DNA of 21,294 nucleotides from Nitrospinota bacterium (GTDB taxonomy: Bacteria; UBA8248), in assembly GCA_003506735.1 (NCBI GenBank), contig DNYS01000017.1, forward strand, positions 4,356 through 25,649, given 5' to 3'. Position 1 is the first letter of the stretch; every line of letters starts with the position of its first letter. The position numbers and the translations under genes are program-made. Of this stretch, positions 1 through 9,680 are shown in pieces. Under the pieces are notes generated by a model. The model did not search any database. It was not told where the DNA came from and saw only the letters and a program-made list of their open reading frames with translations.

Positions 1-2304
1 CTCGGGGCAGCGCTGGCCGAGAGCCTGCGGCGGCAGATTCCCTATTTTCAGGAAAAACTCTCGCCGGGGTGCACCTATTTTCTGGTCGCCCTTCGGGGCA
101 CTCTATATCTGGCGATTCTCTTTTTTCTCTCCGGGCCCACCCTGGTCGATGTGCGCGAGCGCTCCCTGCCGCCGCGGCTGCTGGTTCTGGTGGACACCTC
201 GACCAGCATGAATGTCCGGGACGGAGCGGGCGGCCGCACGCGCATGGCATCGCTAACGAGCTTCCTCCTGGAGAAGGGAATAAACGAGGGCGGCGGCGAG
301 GGGGCCTCGAAAGGCTTCCTCGAGCGCCTCTCCGAGTCCTACGATGTCCGTGTGATCCGCTTCGACACCACCGGCGTGCCCGTGTCCCCGGAGGATATTC
401 GTGGTCTGGAGGCGGCGGGCCAGGGGAGCGATCCGCTCCGCCTTATCCGCGCCGCGCTCAAAAACAACGCCGGGGCGGCGGCCGGCCCAGCGGGGACTGG
501 CAAGTCGAGGACCGGCCCGGATCGGCCCGCGGCGATCCTCCTTCTCTCTGATGGGGGGGATACCTCCGGGAGCGCCTGGCCCCCCGAGGATGTGGAGCAC
601 TTTCCCCCTGTGCTGGCCCTGGGGTTCGGCTCCCCCGAGGGCTTCAAGGACATATCCCTCCACGATGTGCGGGCGCCCCGGCTGGCGTTCCAGAACAAGG
701 AGGTCATTTTCGAGGTGACCCTTTCGGTGCGGGGATTCACCGGTCAAAAGCTGCCCATCGCCCTGACGCGGGACGGCCGGGTGGTCAGCACCCAGACGAT
801 CGATATCCCGCGCAGCCCCGCGCGAAAGACGATCCGCTTCCGCTTCACGCCCCGGGACGTGGGCAGTTTGCTGCTCGCCGTGGAGACGCCCCTTCAGCGC
901 GGGGAAATGGTCGAGTCGAACAACCGCGTCGAGGTGCCCCTCGAGGTGCGGCGGAATAAAATCCGCATGTTGACCATTTCGGGCCTTCCCTCGTGGAATT
1001 ACCGGTTTTTTCGAATGGCGCTCAAGAGAGATCCATCGATCGATCTCGTATCGTTCGTATTCCTGCGGACCTCCGAAGACGACCCCGGCGTTCCGACGCG
1101 CCAGCTCAGTCTTGTCCCCTTTCCGGTGGACACCCTTTTTCTCGAAGAATTGAGGAATTTCGATATTGTCGTTTTCGATAATTTTTCCGCCAACGCCTAT
1201 TTTAGCAATTATTACCTCCAGCGCGTGTACGATTACGTAAAAGGGGGAGGGGGATTCCTGATGTTCGGGGGCAAGGATTCCTTCTCGTCGGGCGGGTATG
1301 TCCTCTCGCCGATCGAAAAAATGCTTCCGGTCCGCCTGATCCGGGGAGAGGATTTTTACTCCCGGATGAAAATGAGCGGGATGGTGACCCCGGCCGGGAA
1401 CCGCCATCCCATCACGCGCCTCTCCTCCGACCCCGGTTCGAACCAGCGCATCTGGTCGAAATTTCCTCCCCTGAGCCAGGGAAACATTGCCGCCCGGCTC
1501 GAGGAGGGGACGGTCCTGGTGGAATCGGAGACGGGCCCCACCAAAGGGGCGCCCATGATCGCGGTCCGCCGCGTGGGCGAGGGCCGCGTCCTCTCGATTC
1601 TCACGGACGATCTCTGGCGGTGGAATTACGGGATGGTGGCCGCCGAGAAGACGAACCGGCTCTATCTGCGCCTGATGGCCCAGATGGTGCGCTGGCTGTC
1701 GGGGGATCCCGCGGCCTCCCAGGTGCAGATTCTCCCCGAGGCCGAGCCCGGGAAGGATGGAACCTATGTGATCCGCATACAGGTGCGGAACGAGTCGTTC
1801 GAGCCCGCCGAAAATGCCCATGTGCAGCTCTCCCTCCGGGGCCCCTACGGGACGACCCGCCGGGTGATGTCCGTCTACCGGCCCGAGACGGGCGAATTCG
1901 AGGCGAGGTTCAGGCCAAGGGGCCGGGGAAGCTACCGCGCCGAGGTCGAGGCGAGGCTGGGCGGTAAACCGCTCGGCCACTCGATCCGGACGGTGTCCGT
2001 GGGCGGAAGGGCCGGCGGCGCCGAATTGGCCGATGCCAGCCCCCACTGGGAGCGTCTCAAGGTGCTTTCCGAGAAATCGGGCGGAATCTTCATCCCGGTC
2101 AGCGCGGCCGCGGCCGCGCTGAATGCCGTGGCAAGCCAAGAGGCCCTGGCCAGCCGCGTTCTGAAGACTCTTGAGGGAAAGGCCCCCCCGAAAGTCGTCG
2201 AGGTGCGCGACATTCGGTTGTGGAGTATTCCCTGGATAGGTTTTATTCTGATTCTCCTGCCGACTGTGGAGTGGACGACCAGGCGGTTGTGGGGCCTGGC
2301 ATGA
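1..2304 (+). CDS. Membrane vWA / GATase-like protein (5' partial)
   Basis: The frame is open to the first base of the window, so the gene starts upstream; 767 codons are visible. A hydrophobic segment encoded at about 79-150 is a transmembrane helix, followed by a vWA domain whose MIDAS motif DTSTS is encoded at 193-207 and whose later strand reads ILLLSDGGDTSG. An Ig-like stretch follows, then a class-I glutamine-amidotransferase-like fold at about 960-1680 (FDIVVFDNF, then GGGGFLMFGG) in which the nucleophile elbow has no Cys. A final hydrophobic helix lies at about 2218-2265. Known relatives sit beside MoxR ATPases in bacterial MoxR/BatA clusters as inner-membrane proteins with a metal-binding vWA domain. 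The next gene begins 97 bp downstream. A role in a MoxR-driven envelope assembly is inferred. The family assignment is firm; the substrate is unknown. Confidence 0.85.
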   Translation, partial: LGAALAESLRRQIPYFQEKLSPGCTYFLVALRGTLYLAILFFLSGPTLVDVRERSLPPRLLVLVDTSTSMNVRDGAGGRTRMASLTSFLLEKGINEGGGEGASKGFLERLSESYDVRVIRFDTTGVPVSPEDIRGLEAAGQGSDPLRLIRAALKNNAGAAAGPAGTGKSRTGPDRPAAILLLSDGGDTSGSAWPPEDVEHFPPVLALGFGSPEGFKDISLHDVRAPRLAFQNKEVIFEVTLSVRGFTGQKLPIALTRDGRVVSTQTIDIPRSPARKTIRFRFTPRDVGSLLLAVETPLQRGEMVESNNRVEVPLEVRRNKIRMLTISGLPSWNYRFFRMALKRDPSIDLVSFVFLRTSEDDPGVPTRQLSLVPFPVDTLFLEELRNFDIVVFDNFSANAYFSNYYLQRVYDYVKGGGGFLMFGGKDSFSSGGYVLSPIEKMLPVRLIRGEDFYSRMKMSGMVTPAGNRHPITRLSSDPGSNQRIWSKFPPLSQGNIAARLEEGTVLVESETGPTKGAPMIAVRRVGEGRVLSILTDDLWRWNYGMVAAEKTNRLYLRLMAQMVRWLSGDPAASQVQILPEAEPGKDGTYVIRIQVRNESFEPAENAHVQLSLRGPYGTTRRVMSVYRPETGEFEARFRPRGRGSYRAEVEARLGGKPLGHSIRTVSVGGRAGGAELADASPHWERLKVLSEKSGGIFIPVSAAAAALNAVASQEALASRVLKTLEGKAPPKVVEVRDIRLWSIPWIGFILILLPTVEWTTRRLWGLA

Positions 2305-2401
2305 GCGGGGCGCGGATCGTTTAAAAACATCTCCGGTCCGGGTGGGTCCGGAATCGAAACGGGCAGCATCGTTTTCAGGCGCATAACCTGACGGGGCGAA
2401 A
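2305..2401 (+). other. Intergenic gap inside the vWA/MoxR cluster
   Basis: This 97 bp gap holds no gene. It has a weak inverted repeat (TCCGG at 2332-2336, CCGGA at 2348-2352) with no T tract, so it is not a convincing terminator. A poor Shine-Dalgarno-like GGGGCGA stands just before the ATG at 2402. It is the only sizeable gap in the cluster and so the most likely place for an internal promoter, although I see no clear -35/-10 pair. Confidence 0.3.
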
Positions 2402-5400
2402 ATGCCGGATAGCGCATTCCAGAAAATCATCGAATTCTTGGGCACGGTCATCGCCGGGCGCAAGAGGGTGCGGCGCCGGGAGGCCGGGCTGCTGGTATTG
2501 CTCGGGGCTGCTTCGGTGTTCCTGCTGGCGCCCGGGGCCGTGGCCCTGCAGCCGCACTTTGGCTATGCGGCCATCATGTATCTGCTCCTCACGGTCCTGG
2601 TATTGGCGGCCGTGCTGGCCCGGGCGGCTTGGCTGATCAAGAAACCGCCCAGCCCCGAAAAGGTCGCGCTCGAGATCGAGTTGGAACGCAAGGATCTGGG
2701 AAACAATCTGATCAGCTCGCTTCAATTGTTCCCGGCCAAGAACGCTCTCCTCGAGGACGACCCCACCTCGCCGGCGCTTATCGATGCCCTGGTGCTCGAA
2801 ACGGCCGGGCAGGTCGGGGAACTGAGCCCCGCCTCGTTCGTCTCGAACGCGGGCGCCCGGCGGATGCGGGGGCTGGCGGCGGCATTGGGAGGGACGGCCT
2901 TCGCGATCGGGCTCCTGTGGCCGGGCATCTATCCCCGGGCGGGATATCTGGTCGCCAACGCCATCGATCTCATGCCCTCGCGGATCACCCACCTATATCT
3001 CTCGGCCTCGGCCAATCGGATTCTCGCGGGCTCGGACGTGGTGTTCAAGGTCCGGGCTGAGGGCAGAAGCCCGGGCCGGGTGGAACTGGAGTTCACCCCC
3101 GCCGGCAAAGCGCCCAGCAATAAAGCGCCCGCGCGGCTGGCGATGGAGCGATCCGGTGAAAACCGTTTTCGGGTGAAGTGGAAGGGGGGCAGCGGCGGTG
3201 TGCGGGTGGTGGCGCGGACGGGCCGCTTCCGCTCGGCCCCGGTCGAATTGCAGGTGGTTCCTCCGCCCAGGGTCGAGGCCATCGAGATCGTATATTTCCC
3301 GCCCGACTACACGCCCTTCCTGTCCAAGCGCCAGACCGGCAATGCGCATATTCGCGCGTTTTTGGGCTCCTCCGTCCTGGTCCGCGTCAAGCCGGCCAAG
3401 CCGGTGCGCGAAGCCCTTCTCCATCTGGCCGACGGATGGCGGATCGCGCTCAAGCCGGGCAAGGATTCGTTCCTCGAGGGCCTAATCCTGGTGGGCAGCC
3501 CGGGTTCCTACCAGGTTCGCCTCAAGGATTTGGACGGATTCACGAATCCGGCGCCGGTCCGCTACCGCATCGACATTATTCCGGACACCCCGCCCGCCGT
3601 GAAGGTGATCAAACCCGGCAAGGACCTCACCCTCGAGGCCGACAATGCCATCCGTATGCGCTACCGGGTATCGGATGATTTCGGCGTGCGGGTCGTCAAC
3701 CTCGAGCTTCGGATCGGAAGGAGCCGGCCCCGCCGGATTCGGCTCTGGGGGGGAGAGATCGCCAAGAAGATAGTCCAGGGGGACTATTTGATCGATTTGC
3801 GGGCGCTCGGACTGCGGCCCGGCTCCTCGCTGGCCTACCGCGTGGTGGCCGAGGACACGGATACCGTCAGCGGACCCAAGCGGGGGGTGAGCCCGATCTA
3901 CCGGATTCGGATCCGGGACCGCGAGGCCGTCATCGCCTCGCTGGATAATAAACTCAAGGAAATTTCCTCAAGGCTCCTCGACTTGCTGGGCGATTATCTC
4001 GAAAAAGAGGTGGCGCCCGACGAATTCGGCGATGTGAAAAAGGCCTCCAAATCCGGTAAGCCCCCCGGCGGAAAACCGGGGACCCGGACCGCGAAGCGGG
4101 AAAAAACCCTGTTCGACAAGGCGTGGGAAATCATGAAGAAGATTCGGGGCGCGCGCGATATCCTGCGGCCCAACAACCCGCGCGAGGCGCTGGCGAGCAT
4201 GGATTTGGCGACCCTCTCCCGGCGGCTCCGCGAGGTGATGAACCGCTATCTCATTCCTCCCCGCGAGGGCAAGGCCTCATCGGGCGCCGCCCGCCGGGAC
4301 CTGAAAAGGCGCGAGGAAAGACGCCTCGCCCAGAGGGAGGAGGCGACCGAGAGCATCGAGCGGCTGGCGTCGATGGGCGAGGATATGCTCCGCAACGTCC
4401 GGATGGACCGCGCCGGCAAAACGGCGGACGAGTTGATGCGCCGCCAGCGCGCCCTGGCCCGCGCCCTCGAGAAAATGCGCCGCTCCGGCGAGGTGGACGA
4501 GAGGACCATGCGGCGGGTCGAGAAGGAGCTTGCCCGCCTTCGGGAGGAGCTTGCCCGCCTCATGAATCAGCTCGCTTCGCTGGCCCAGCGGATGCCCTCG
4601 GAGTTCATGAACCAGCGCGGGATGCGCAACGCTCCGATGCAAAACATGATGAGCGCCTTCGATAAGATTCGGCGCCAGATGCGGAAGGGCGATTTTCGCG
4701 GGGCGCTCGATACGCTGCGGCGCCTGATGAGCCAGATTCAGCGGCTTCGTCTCGCCATGCGGGGGATGCGGCGCAACCAGATGAGCGCCCAGCGCGGCGG
4801 CAGGCCCATGCAAAGGCGCCAGACCGAACTGGACGTCATCGTCAAGGAGCAGCAGGCCATCCTGGGCGAGACGATCGAGGTGTTCGACGGCGCCGTCGGG
4901 CGGACGAAAAAAGAGCGGCCCGGCAGCCTGAAAAGGTTCGCGCGCTATCTGAGGGCGCAACTCGCGGCCGGGGGAAAATTGGCCGATCGCATCCGGAAGC
5001 TGGATTGCGTGTCCCTGGCGAAATCGGCGGAGGGCGAGAATTCCCTATTCGAGAATAAAGCCCTGAGGGAGGCCCTCGAAGCGATTCCGGGATTCAAGAT
5101 GATGGGCGCCCCCAAATCGAAATTGTCCAAGGAGGAAAGGACCCGCATGGCGAAGGACCGGCGCGACGAGATTCGCCGGTCGCACCGCGAGGCGTTGAGC
5201 GAAATCGAGGGTTATATCAAGCGGGGCGATTGGCGCGATGTCCACGGGTTCATCCGCGGGCTGGGCGCATCGATTCAGAACGAGCCGTGCATCGGCGAAA
5301 AAGAGAAGAAAGCGGCCGCCTCCCGGTGGGAGGAGGCGCGAATCCGCCTGGACGGCCACCTGAGGAAGGCGGAGGAAAAATCCCCGCCCCATGAGCGGCG

Positions 5401-5965
5401 GAAACTGGGAGGGCTCCAGAAGCGGCAAAAGGCGCTCGGGGGGCGCTTGGCTGAATTCCGGGATCGGCTCCGTCGCCTGATGCAGCTCTATCCCTTCCTC
5501 GATTCCAAGCCGCTTGAGCGGATTGAGGAGGCGAAAAAGGCCATGGCGAGCGCGGAAGGTGCTCTGGGGAGGAGAAGGTCCTCGGCGGCGATCCCCTCCG
5601 AGGAGCGCGTCCTGGAGCTCCTTGCCCAGGCCCGGAATCAAATGAACCGGTCCATGCAACGGATGGCGCGAAGGGGCAGGCTCGGAATGGGCACTCCCCG
5701 GGGGCTGGGCGTCTACCGCTCTGCCGGGCGCGGGTGGTGGGCGCAGAACCCGAACCTGCCCGGTCTGGACTCCTCCCCCCGGCGGGGTCGGGAGGGGCAG
5801 GACGGCCGCCAGGGCATCGATTTCAGCGAGGTGCACATCCCCGACCGGGAGCAGTACCAGGTGCCCCAGAAATTCCGCGAAGAGGTGATGGAAGCGCTCC
5901 GCGAGGGGCTTCCCGATTCCCTGCGTTCCGAGATTGAAAACTATTACGAACGGCTCACCCGATGA
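2402..5965 (+). CDS. Large DUF4175-type membrane protein with Met/Arg-rich coiled coil
   Basis: The product has 1187 residues. Three hydrophobic segments lie near the N-terminus (about 29-49, 55-78 and 157-175). Ig-like beta-rich segments follow (about 195-500), then a long, highly charged helical region (about 510-1110) rich in Arg, Glu, Lys and Met with clear heptad repeats, for example ELARLRE followed by ELARLMN. The C-terminus (VPQKFREEVMEALREGLP, then ENYYERL) is of the kind seen at the end of DUF4175-family proteins. Such genes commonly sit beside MoxR/DUF58/vWA genes. The protein is probably anchored in the inner membrane, with most of the chain in the periplasm. Its stop overlaps the next start (ATGA), which implies translational coupling to the metallopeptidase. 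Function is unknown; a scaffold or stalk role is only a guess from the coiled coil. Confidence 0.75.
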   Translation: MPDSAFQKIIEFLGTVIAGRKRVRRREAGLLVLLGAASVFLLAPGAVALQPHFGYAAIMYLLLTVLVLAAVLARAAWLIKKPPSPEKVALEIELERKDLGNNLISSLQLFPAKNALLEDDPTSPALIDALVLETAGQVGELSPASFVSNAGARRMRGLAAALGGTAFAIGLLWPGIYPRAGYLVANAIDLMPSRITHLYLSASANRILAGSDVVFKVRAEGRSPGRVELEFTPAGKAPSNKAPARLAMERSGENRFRVKWKGGSGGVRVVARTGRFRSAPVELQVVPPPRVEAIEIVYFPPDYTPFLSKRQTGNAHIRAFLGSSVLVRVKPAKPVREALLHLADGWRIALKPGKDSFLEGLILVGSPGSYQVRLKDLDGFTNPAPVRYRIDIIPDTPPAVKVIKPGKDLTLEADNAIRMRYRVSDDFGVRVVNLELRIGRSRPRRIRLWGGEIAKKIVQGDYLIDLRALGLRPGSSLAYRVVAEDTDTVSGPKRGVSPIYRIRIRDREAVIASLDNKLKEISSRLLDLLGDYLEKEVAPDEFGDVKKASKSGKPPGGKPGTRTAKREKTLFDKAWEIMKKIRGARDILRPNNPREALASMDLATLSRRLREVMNRYLIPPREGKASSGAARRDLKRREERRLAQREEATESIERLASMGEDMLRNVRMDRAGKTADELMRRQRALARALEKMRRSGEVDERTMRRVEKELARLREELARLMNQLASLAQRMPSEFMNQRGMRNAPMQNMMSAFDKIRRQMRKGDFRGALDTLRRLMSQIQRLRLAMRGMRRNQMSAQRGGRPMQRRQTELDVIVKEQQAILGETIEVFDGAVGRTKKERPGSLKRFARYLRAQLAAGGKLADRIRKLDCVSLAKSAEGENSLFENKALREALEAIPGFKMMGAPKSKLSKEERTRMAKDRRDEIRRSHREALSEIEGYIKRGDWRDVHGFIRGLGASIQNEPCIGEKEKKAAASRWEEARIRLDGHLRKAEEKSPPHERRKLGGLQKRQKALGGRLAEFRDRLRRLMQLYPFLDSKPLERIEEAKKAMASAEGALGRRRSSAAIPSEERVLELLAQARNQMNRSMQRMARRGRLGMGTPRGLGVYRSAGRGWWAQNPNLPGLDSSPRRGREGQDGRQGIDFSEVHIPDREQYQVPQKFREEVMEALREGLPDSLRSEIENYYERLTR
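4525..4560 (+). repeat. Direct 15-bp repeat, 21-bp period, coding a heptad duplication
   Basis: GGAGCTTGCCCGCCT occurs at 4525-4539 and again at 4546-4560. The 21-bp period equals seven codons, so the duplication adds one coiled-coil heptad (ELARLRE, ELARLMN) in frame inside the DUF4175-type protein. It looks like a recent local duplication within a helical stalk. Confidence 0.8.
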
Positions 5966-7686
5966 TGCACATGAAAAAAGGGGCGGTTGTGGTTTTGGCC
6001 CCGCTGATGGCGCTGCACCTTGCGGCGGCCGCGGAGGCGGGACTCGCCCGAAAGGCGCCGCCGCCCCCCAAGGCGCCGGGTCCCCGGTTGGGAAATCCCC
6101 GGCCCGCCGGATACCGCCGGGTGGTGAATGCGCTTCGCGCCTGGAATCTGGCCGCGGCCGGGCGGATTCTCTCGGAGATCCGCCAGGGGGCTCCCGGATT
6201 GCCCGAATGGCTGGCGCTCGAGGGCACGCTAGCCTATCTCCAGGGAGATTATGCGAAGTCCATCGCCCGCCTCAACGAGGCGCTGGCGAAAAGCCCAGGG
6301 GACGGCGAATGGCTCGAGCTTCGCCTTCATGTCAAACAGTCCCTGGCGGCTGTCCAGGGGTTCAGCATCCACAGGACCGAGCATTTCGAGATTCGCTACG
6401 ATGCGAAGCGGGATTCGATCCTTCTTCCGTATATGGCCCAAACGCTCGAGGCCGCCTACCGGGTGTTCGGCAAGGAGCTCGGAGTGAAGCTGGGCGGCCG
6501 CGTCCGGGTCGAAATCTACTCGGACCCGGATCGGTTTCATAAGGGCTCCACCATTCGGCGGAGCGATATCGAGAAGGGCGTCGTCGGCCTCTGCAAGTTC
6601 AACAAGATGATGTTGATCTCTCCGGCGGTCCTGCAGCGGGGCTACCGGTGGCTCGATACGGCGGCGCACGAGTTCGTCCATTATTTGATAACGACGGGGA
6701 CGAAAAACAAAACCCCGATCTGGCTTCACGAGGGGATCGCGAAATATTTCGAGAAAAAGTGGAGAGGCCGGAATCGGCCGCACCTGAATCCCATCGACGA
6801 GGTCTTGCTCGTGAAGGCCCGCAAGTCGGATTCGTTCATCTCCTTCAAAAAAATGGAGCCGAGCCTGATCTATTTGAAAACCGCCGAAGAGGTGCAGCTG
6901 GCCTACGCCGAAGGGGCCTCGGTCACCGATTTCATCCTCCGGCGCGGGGGGAAGGGCTCGCTTCGAAGGGTGCTCCGCGCCATTCGGGACGCCAAGCCGG
7001 AGAAAAAGGCGCCATCTTCGGGTCAAAAAAATACGATTCGAAATGCCCGGCCCTCTCTTGTCGAGCTGGAGTCCACCGGCCCCCCGCAAAGCGCCGGAGC
7101 GGGGCTCCAGCGGCTATTCGGCCTGGACCTCGAGGGGTTCGAGGAAGTCTGGAAAAAAGACCTCGCGGCCCAAAACCTCCGCGCGCACCAGGGCGCTCAG
7201 GTCCGGAAATTCCGGCTGCGGGCGACCGGGCCCGTGGGCGGAAGCGCCGCGGATCTGGCGCTGCTCAAAAGCGCCGTGGCGAGGAGGCGGACTCGCCTGG
7301 CGGATCGCCTATGGATCCGGGGAAGAACAAAAGCCGCCTGGGTGGAGTACCGAAGGGCGCTCCGGGATGAGCCGAATTCTCCCCAGTTGCTGAACCGGAT
7401 GGCCCGCCTGGAACTTCGCCTCGGAAGGCCCGCCAGGGCGCTTCGGGCCGCGAAAAAAGCCGCGAGCGTGGATCCGGACTTCGGGCCATCCTACGTTCAT
7501 ATGGGAGTGGCCTTCGAGAGAACCGGCGACAAGAAGGCGGCCCGTGCGGCATGGCTCGAAGCCATTCACATCAATCCGTTTAATCCCATTCCGCACGAGC
7601 GGCTGGCGTTGATTTATCAAGAAGGGGGTTTATTGAAATTGGCGCGGCGCGAGTCTGGGCTTGCCCGGCAATTGAGAGGAAATTGA
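5962..7686 (+). CDS. Secreted TPR protein with gluzincin-type (peptidase MA-like) metallopeptidase domain
   Basis: The product has 574 residues. The N-terminus (MKKGAVVVLAPLMALHL, then AAAAEAG) is a signal peptide, so the true start may be the ATG at 5971 rather than 5962; the 5962 ATG overlaps the upstream stop. TPR-like helices lie at about 48-122. The central domain has the zinc motif HEFVH (His236, Glu237, His240) and a downstream WLHEGIAKYFE whose Glu257 is the likely third ligand, the arrangement of peptidase MA/gluzincin families. Two to three TPR units follow at about 440-570. It is expected to be an exported, zinc-dependent protease or a peptidase-like binding protein. It lies between the DUF4175-type gene and the MoxR gene, which it precedes by 6 bp, so it is probably part of the same system. 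All zinc ligands are present, so activity is plausible. Confidence 0.8.
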   Translation: MMHMKKGAVVVLAPLMALHLAAAAEAGLARKAPPPPKAPGPRLGNPRPAGYRRVVNALRAWNLAAAGRILSEIRQGAPGLPEWLALEGTLAYLQGDYAKSIARLNEALAKSPGDGEWLELRLHVKQSLAAVQGFSIHRTEHFEIRYDAKRDSILLPYMAQTLEAAYRVFGKELGVKLGGRVRVEIYSDPDRFHKGSTIRRSDIEKGVVGLCKFNKMMLISPAVLQRGYRWLDTAAHEFVHYLITTGTKNKTPIWLHEGIAKYFEKKWRGRNRPHLNPIDEVLLVKARKSDSFISFKKMEPSLIYLKTAEEVQLAYAEGASVTDFILRRGGKGSLRRVLRAIRDAKPEKKAPSSGQKNTIRNARPSLVELESTGPPQSAGAGLQRLFGLDLEGFEEVWKKDLAAQNLRAHQGAQVRKFRLRATGPVGGSAADLALLKSAVARRRTRLADRLWIRGRTKAAWVEYRRALRDEPNSPQLLNRMARLELRLGRPARALRAAKKAASVDPDFGPSYVHMGVAFERTGDKKAARAAWLEAIHINPFNPIPHERLALIYQEGGLLKLARRESGLARQLRGN

Positions 7687-7692
7687 GAATAT

Positions 7693-8745
7693 ATGAGCGA
7701 TTATCCAGAAAATGAAACAACGGGGAGTCAGGAGTTGGGTCAGGCCGATATCGAGTTGGCCCGGGAGATAGGAGTAAAAAGAGAGGCGATTCTGAACGAA
7801 ATCCGGAAAGTGATCGTCGGCCAGGTGGGCGTCTTGGATCTGGTTCTCATCTCCCTGCTCTCGAAGGGCCATTGTCTCCTGGTGGGCGTTCCGGGCCTGG
7901 CCAAGACGCTGCTCATCCGGACCATGGCCGAGGTGCTCCAGCTCGAATTCAACCGGATCCAATTCACGCCCGACCTCATGCCCTCGGATATCACCGGCAC
8001 CGATATTCTCGATGTGACGGCCGAGGGGCGGCGGGCTTTCCGGTTTATCCGGGGGCCGGTTTTTTCGCAAATTCTCCTTGCCGACGAGATCAACCGGACG
8101 CCGCCCAAGACCCAGGCCGCCCTCCTTCAGGCGATGCAAGAACAGCGCGTCACGGCGGGCGGGAAAACCCACATCCTGGAGCCCCCGTTTTTTGTCCTGG
8201 CGACCCAGAATCCGGTGGAGCAGGAGGGCACCTACCCCCTGCCGGAGGCGCAACTGGACCGGTTCATGTTCGATGTCAGGGTGGATTACCCGAGTCTCGC
8301 CGAGGAGTCCGAAATTGTCGTCCAAACGACATCGGACTACATTCCCGTCCTCAAAAAGATTCTCAACGCCGGGGAGATTCTGGCCTATCAGGAGCTCGTC
8401 CGCCGGGTGCCGGCCGCGCCCTATGTCGTGGACTACGCGGTGTCCCTCGCGCGCGCGTCGCGGCCGGAGGATGAAAGCGCGCCGGATTTTGTCCGCAGTT
8501 TCGTCGAATGGGGGGCGGGCCCCCGGGCGAGCCAATATCTGATCCTGGGGGCGCGGGCGCGCGCCCTGCTCCACGGGCGGTATGCGGCGTCCATCGGGGA
8601 TGTCCGGGAGCTGGCCGAGCCGGTGCTCCGCCACCGGATTCTCGTCAATTTCCGGGGCCAGGCCGAGGGCATCGATACGCTGGTCCTTGTGGAAAGGCTG
8701 CTTGAAGCCATCAAACCTCCCACCGAAACGACGGAGGCGGCTTGA
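7693..8745 (+). CDS. MoxR-family AAA+ ATPase
   Basis: The product has 350 residues, the usual MoxR length. Walker A is GVPGLAKT (residues 65-72), Walker B ends LLADE (Asp131, Glu132) and continues INRTPPKTQAALLQAMQE, sensor 1 is ATQNP (Asn173), and the family motif LPEAQLDRFMF follows; the helical lid domain fills the C-terminus. MoxR proteins are cytoplasmic hexameric ATPases that cooperate with vWA proteins in maturing or remodelling target complexes. Here the ATPase is flanked by a secreted peptidase and by DUF58 and BatA-like vWA genes, the expected partners. A purine-rich GAGAGGA at 7674-7680 precedes the ATG by 12 bases. The stop is shared with the TTG start of the next gene. The gene family is certain; the client is unknown. 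Confidence 0.95.
   Translation: MSDYPENETTGSQELGQADIELAREIGVKREAILNEIRKVIVGQVGVLDLVLISLLSKGHCLLVGVPGLAKTLLIRTMAEVLQLEFNRIQFTPDLMPSDITGTDILDVTAEGRRAFRFIRGPVFSQILLADEINRTPPKTQAALLQAMQEQRVTAGGKTHILEPPFFVLATQNPVEQEGTYPLPEAQLDRFMFDVRVDYPSLAEESEIVVQTTSDYIPVLKKILNAGEILAYQELVRRVPAAPYVVDYAVSLARASRPEDESAPDFVRSFVEWGAGPRASQYLILGARARALLHGRYAASIGDVRELAEPVLRHRILVNFRGQAEGIDTLVLVERLLEAIKPPTETTEAA
8733..8737 (+). promoter_or_regulatory. Ribosome binding site deciding the TTG start of the DUF58 gene
   Basis: GGAGG ends four bases before a TTG at 8742. The TTG overlaps the MoxR stop codon (TTGA). No ATG lies in frame nearby, and the conserved DUF58 sequence begins soon after, so this TTG is the best start. Confidence 0.6.
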
Positions 8746-9668
8746 GCCCGGCGCTGAGGGCGCGAAGAGTCGCCGGCGACGCGGGGCGGTTTTTCGATCC
8801 CGCCGTGGTGGCCCGGATCTCGGGCTTCGAGTTGCGTGCCCGCCATGTGGTCGAAGGCATGATGAGCGGGGTGCACCGCAGCCGCGCCCACGGGCTCAGC
8901 GTCGAGTTCGAGGAACACCGCCCATATACGCCGGGCGATGAGTTTCGCCATATCGACTGGAAGGCATACGGCAAATTTGACCGCTATCTCATCAAACAAT
9001 TCGAGACCGAGACCAACCTGCGCGCTCACATGGTGGTGGACGCGAGCGCCTCGATGGATTTCGGCGAAGGGCCCATGACCAAATGGGAATACGCCGCCAC
9101 GCTGGCCGCCTCGCTCGCGCATTTGCTCTTGAAGCAATCCGACGCGGTGGGAATTGTTCTCTCGAAGGAAACCGAGGACCGGATCGTTCCGGCCAAGGCC
9201 GTGCGGCGGCACCTCATCGGGTTGCTGGCGGCCCTCCAGGCGGAGCGGCCGGAAGGCGGAACGGGCCTGGCCGCCTCGCTCATCCGCCTTGCGGAGGGGT
9301 TGAAGCGGCGGGGGATGGTGGCGATTTTCTCCGATTTGCTCGACGACCCCGAAATGGTGGCGCGGGCGCTTCGGCTGATTCGCCTCAAGGGAAACGACGT
9401 TATCGTGTTTCATGTGCTCGATCCGGTCGAACTGGATTTCCCCTTCGAGGGGCTGGCCCGCGTCGAGGATGTCGAAACGGATCGGAACATGACGGTGGAG
9501 TGCGAGGTGGTCCGAAAACCCTACCTCGGCCTGCTTCAGGAATTTCTGGATTCCACGCGGGACCACTGCCGGACGGAGGGCATTCATTACGTCCTCCTTT
9601 CGACGGGAGAGCCGCTCGACCGGGCGCTCGTCCGCTTCCTCGCCTGGCGCATGAAGTTAAAGAATTGA
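8742..9668 (+). CDS. DUF58 domain protein (MoxR partner)
   Basis: The product has 308 residues, starting at a TTG that overlaps the MoxR stop. The DUF58 signature YTPGDEFRHIDWKAYGKFD is present, followed by a vWA-like segment with a complete MIDAS motif DASAS (Asp100, Ser102, Ser104). There is no transmembrane helix, so this is a cytoplasmic form. DUF58 proteins are nearly always encoded directly after MoxR and are believed to be its adaptor or vWA-type partner. Translational coupling here suggests that the two are made in fixed ratio. The following BatA-like gene begins 12 bp downstream. Confidence 0.92.
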   Translation: MSPALRARRVAGDAGRFFDPAVVARISGFELRARHVVEGMMSGVHRSRAHGLSVEFEEHRPYTPGDEFRHIDWKAYGKFDRYLIKQFETETNLRAHMVVDASASMDFGEGPMTKWEYAATLAASLAHLLLKQSDAVGIVLSKETEDRIVPAKAVRRHLIGLLAALQAERPEGGTGLAASLIRLAEGLKRRGMVAIFSDLLDDPEMVARALRLIRLKGNDVIVFHVLDPVELDFPFEGLARVEDVETDRNMTVECEVVRKPYLGLLQEFLDSTRDHCRTEGIHYVLLSTGEPLDRALVRFLAWRMKLKN

Positions 9669-9680
9669 GGATATAATCCG

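Noticed and set aside
253..2463. A 736-codon open frame on the minus strand opposite the first vWA gene, and similar long antisense frames elsewhere
   Set aside because: High GC makes long antisense frames common. Their translations have no domain motifs, while the + strand frames match known families along their full length.
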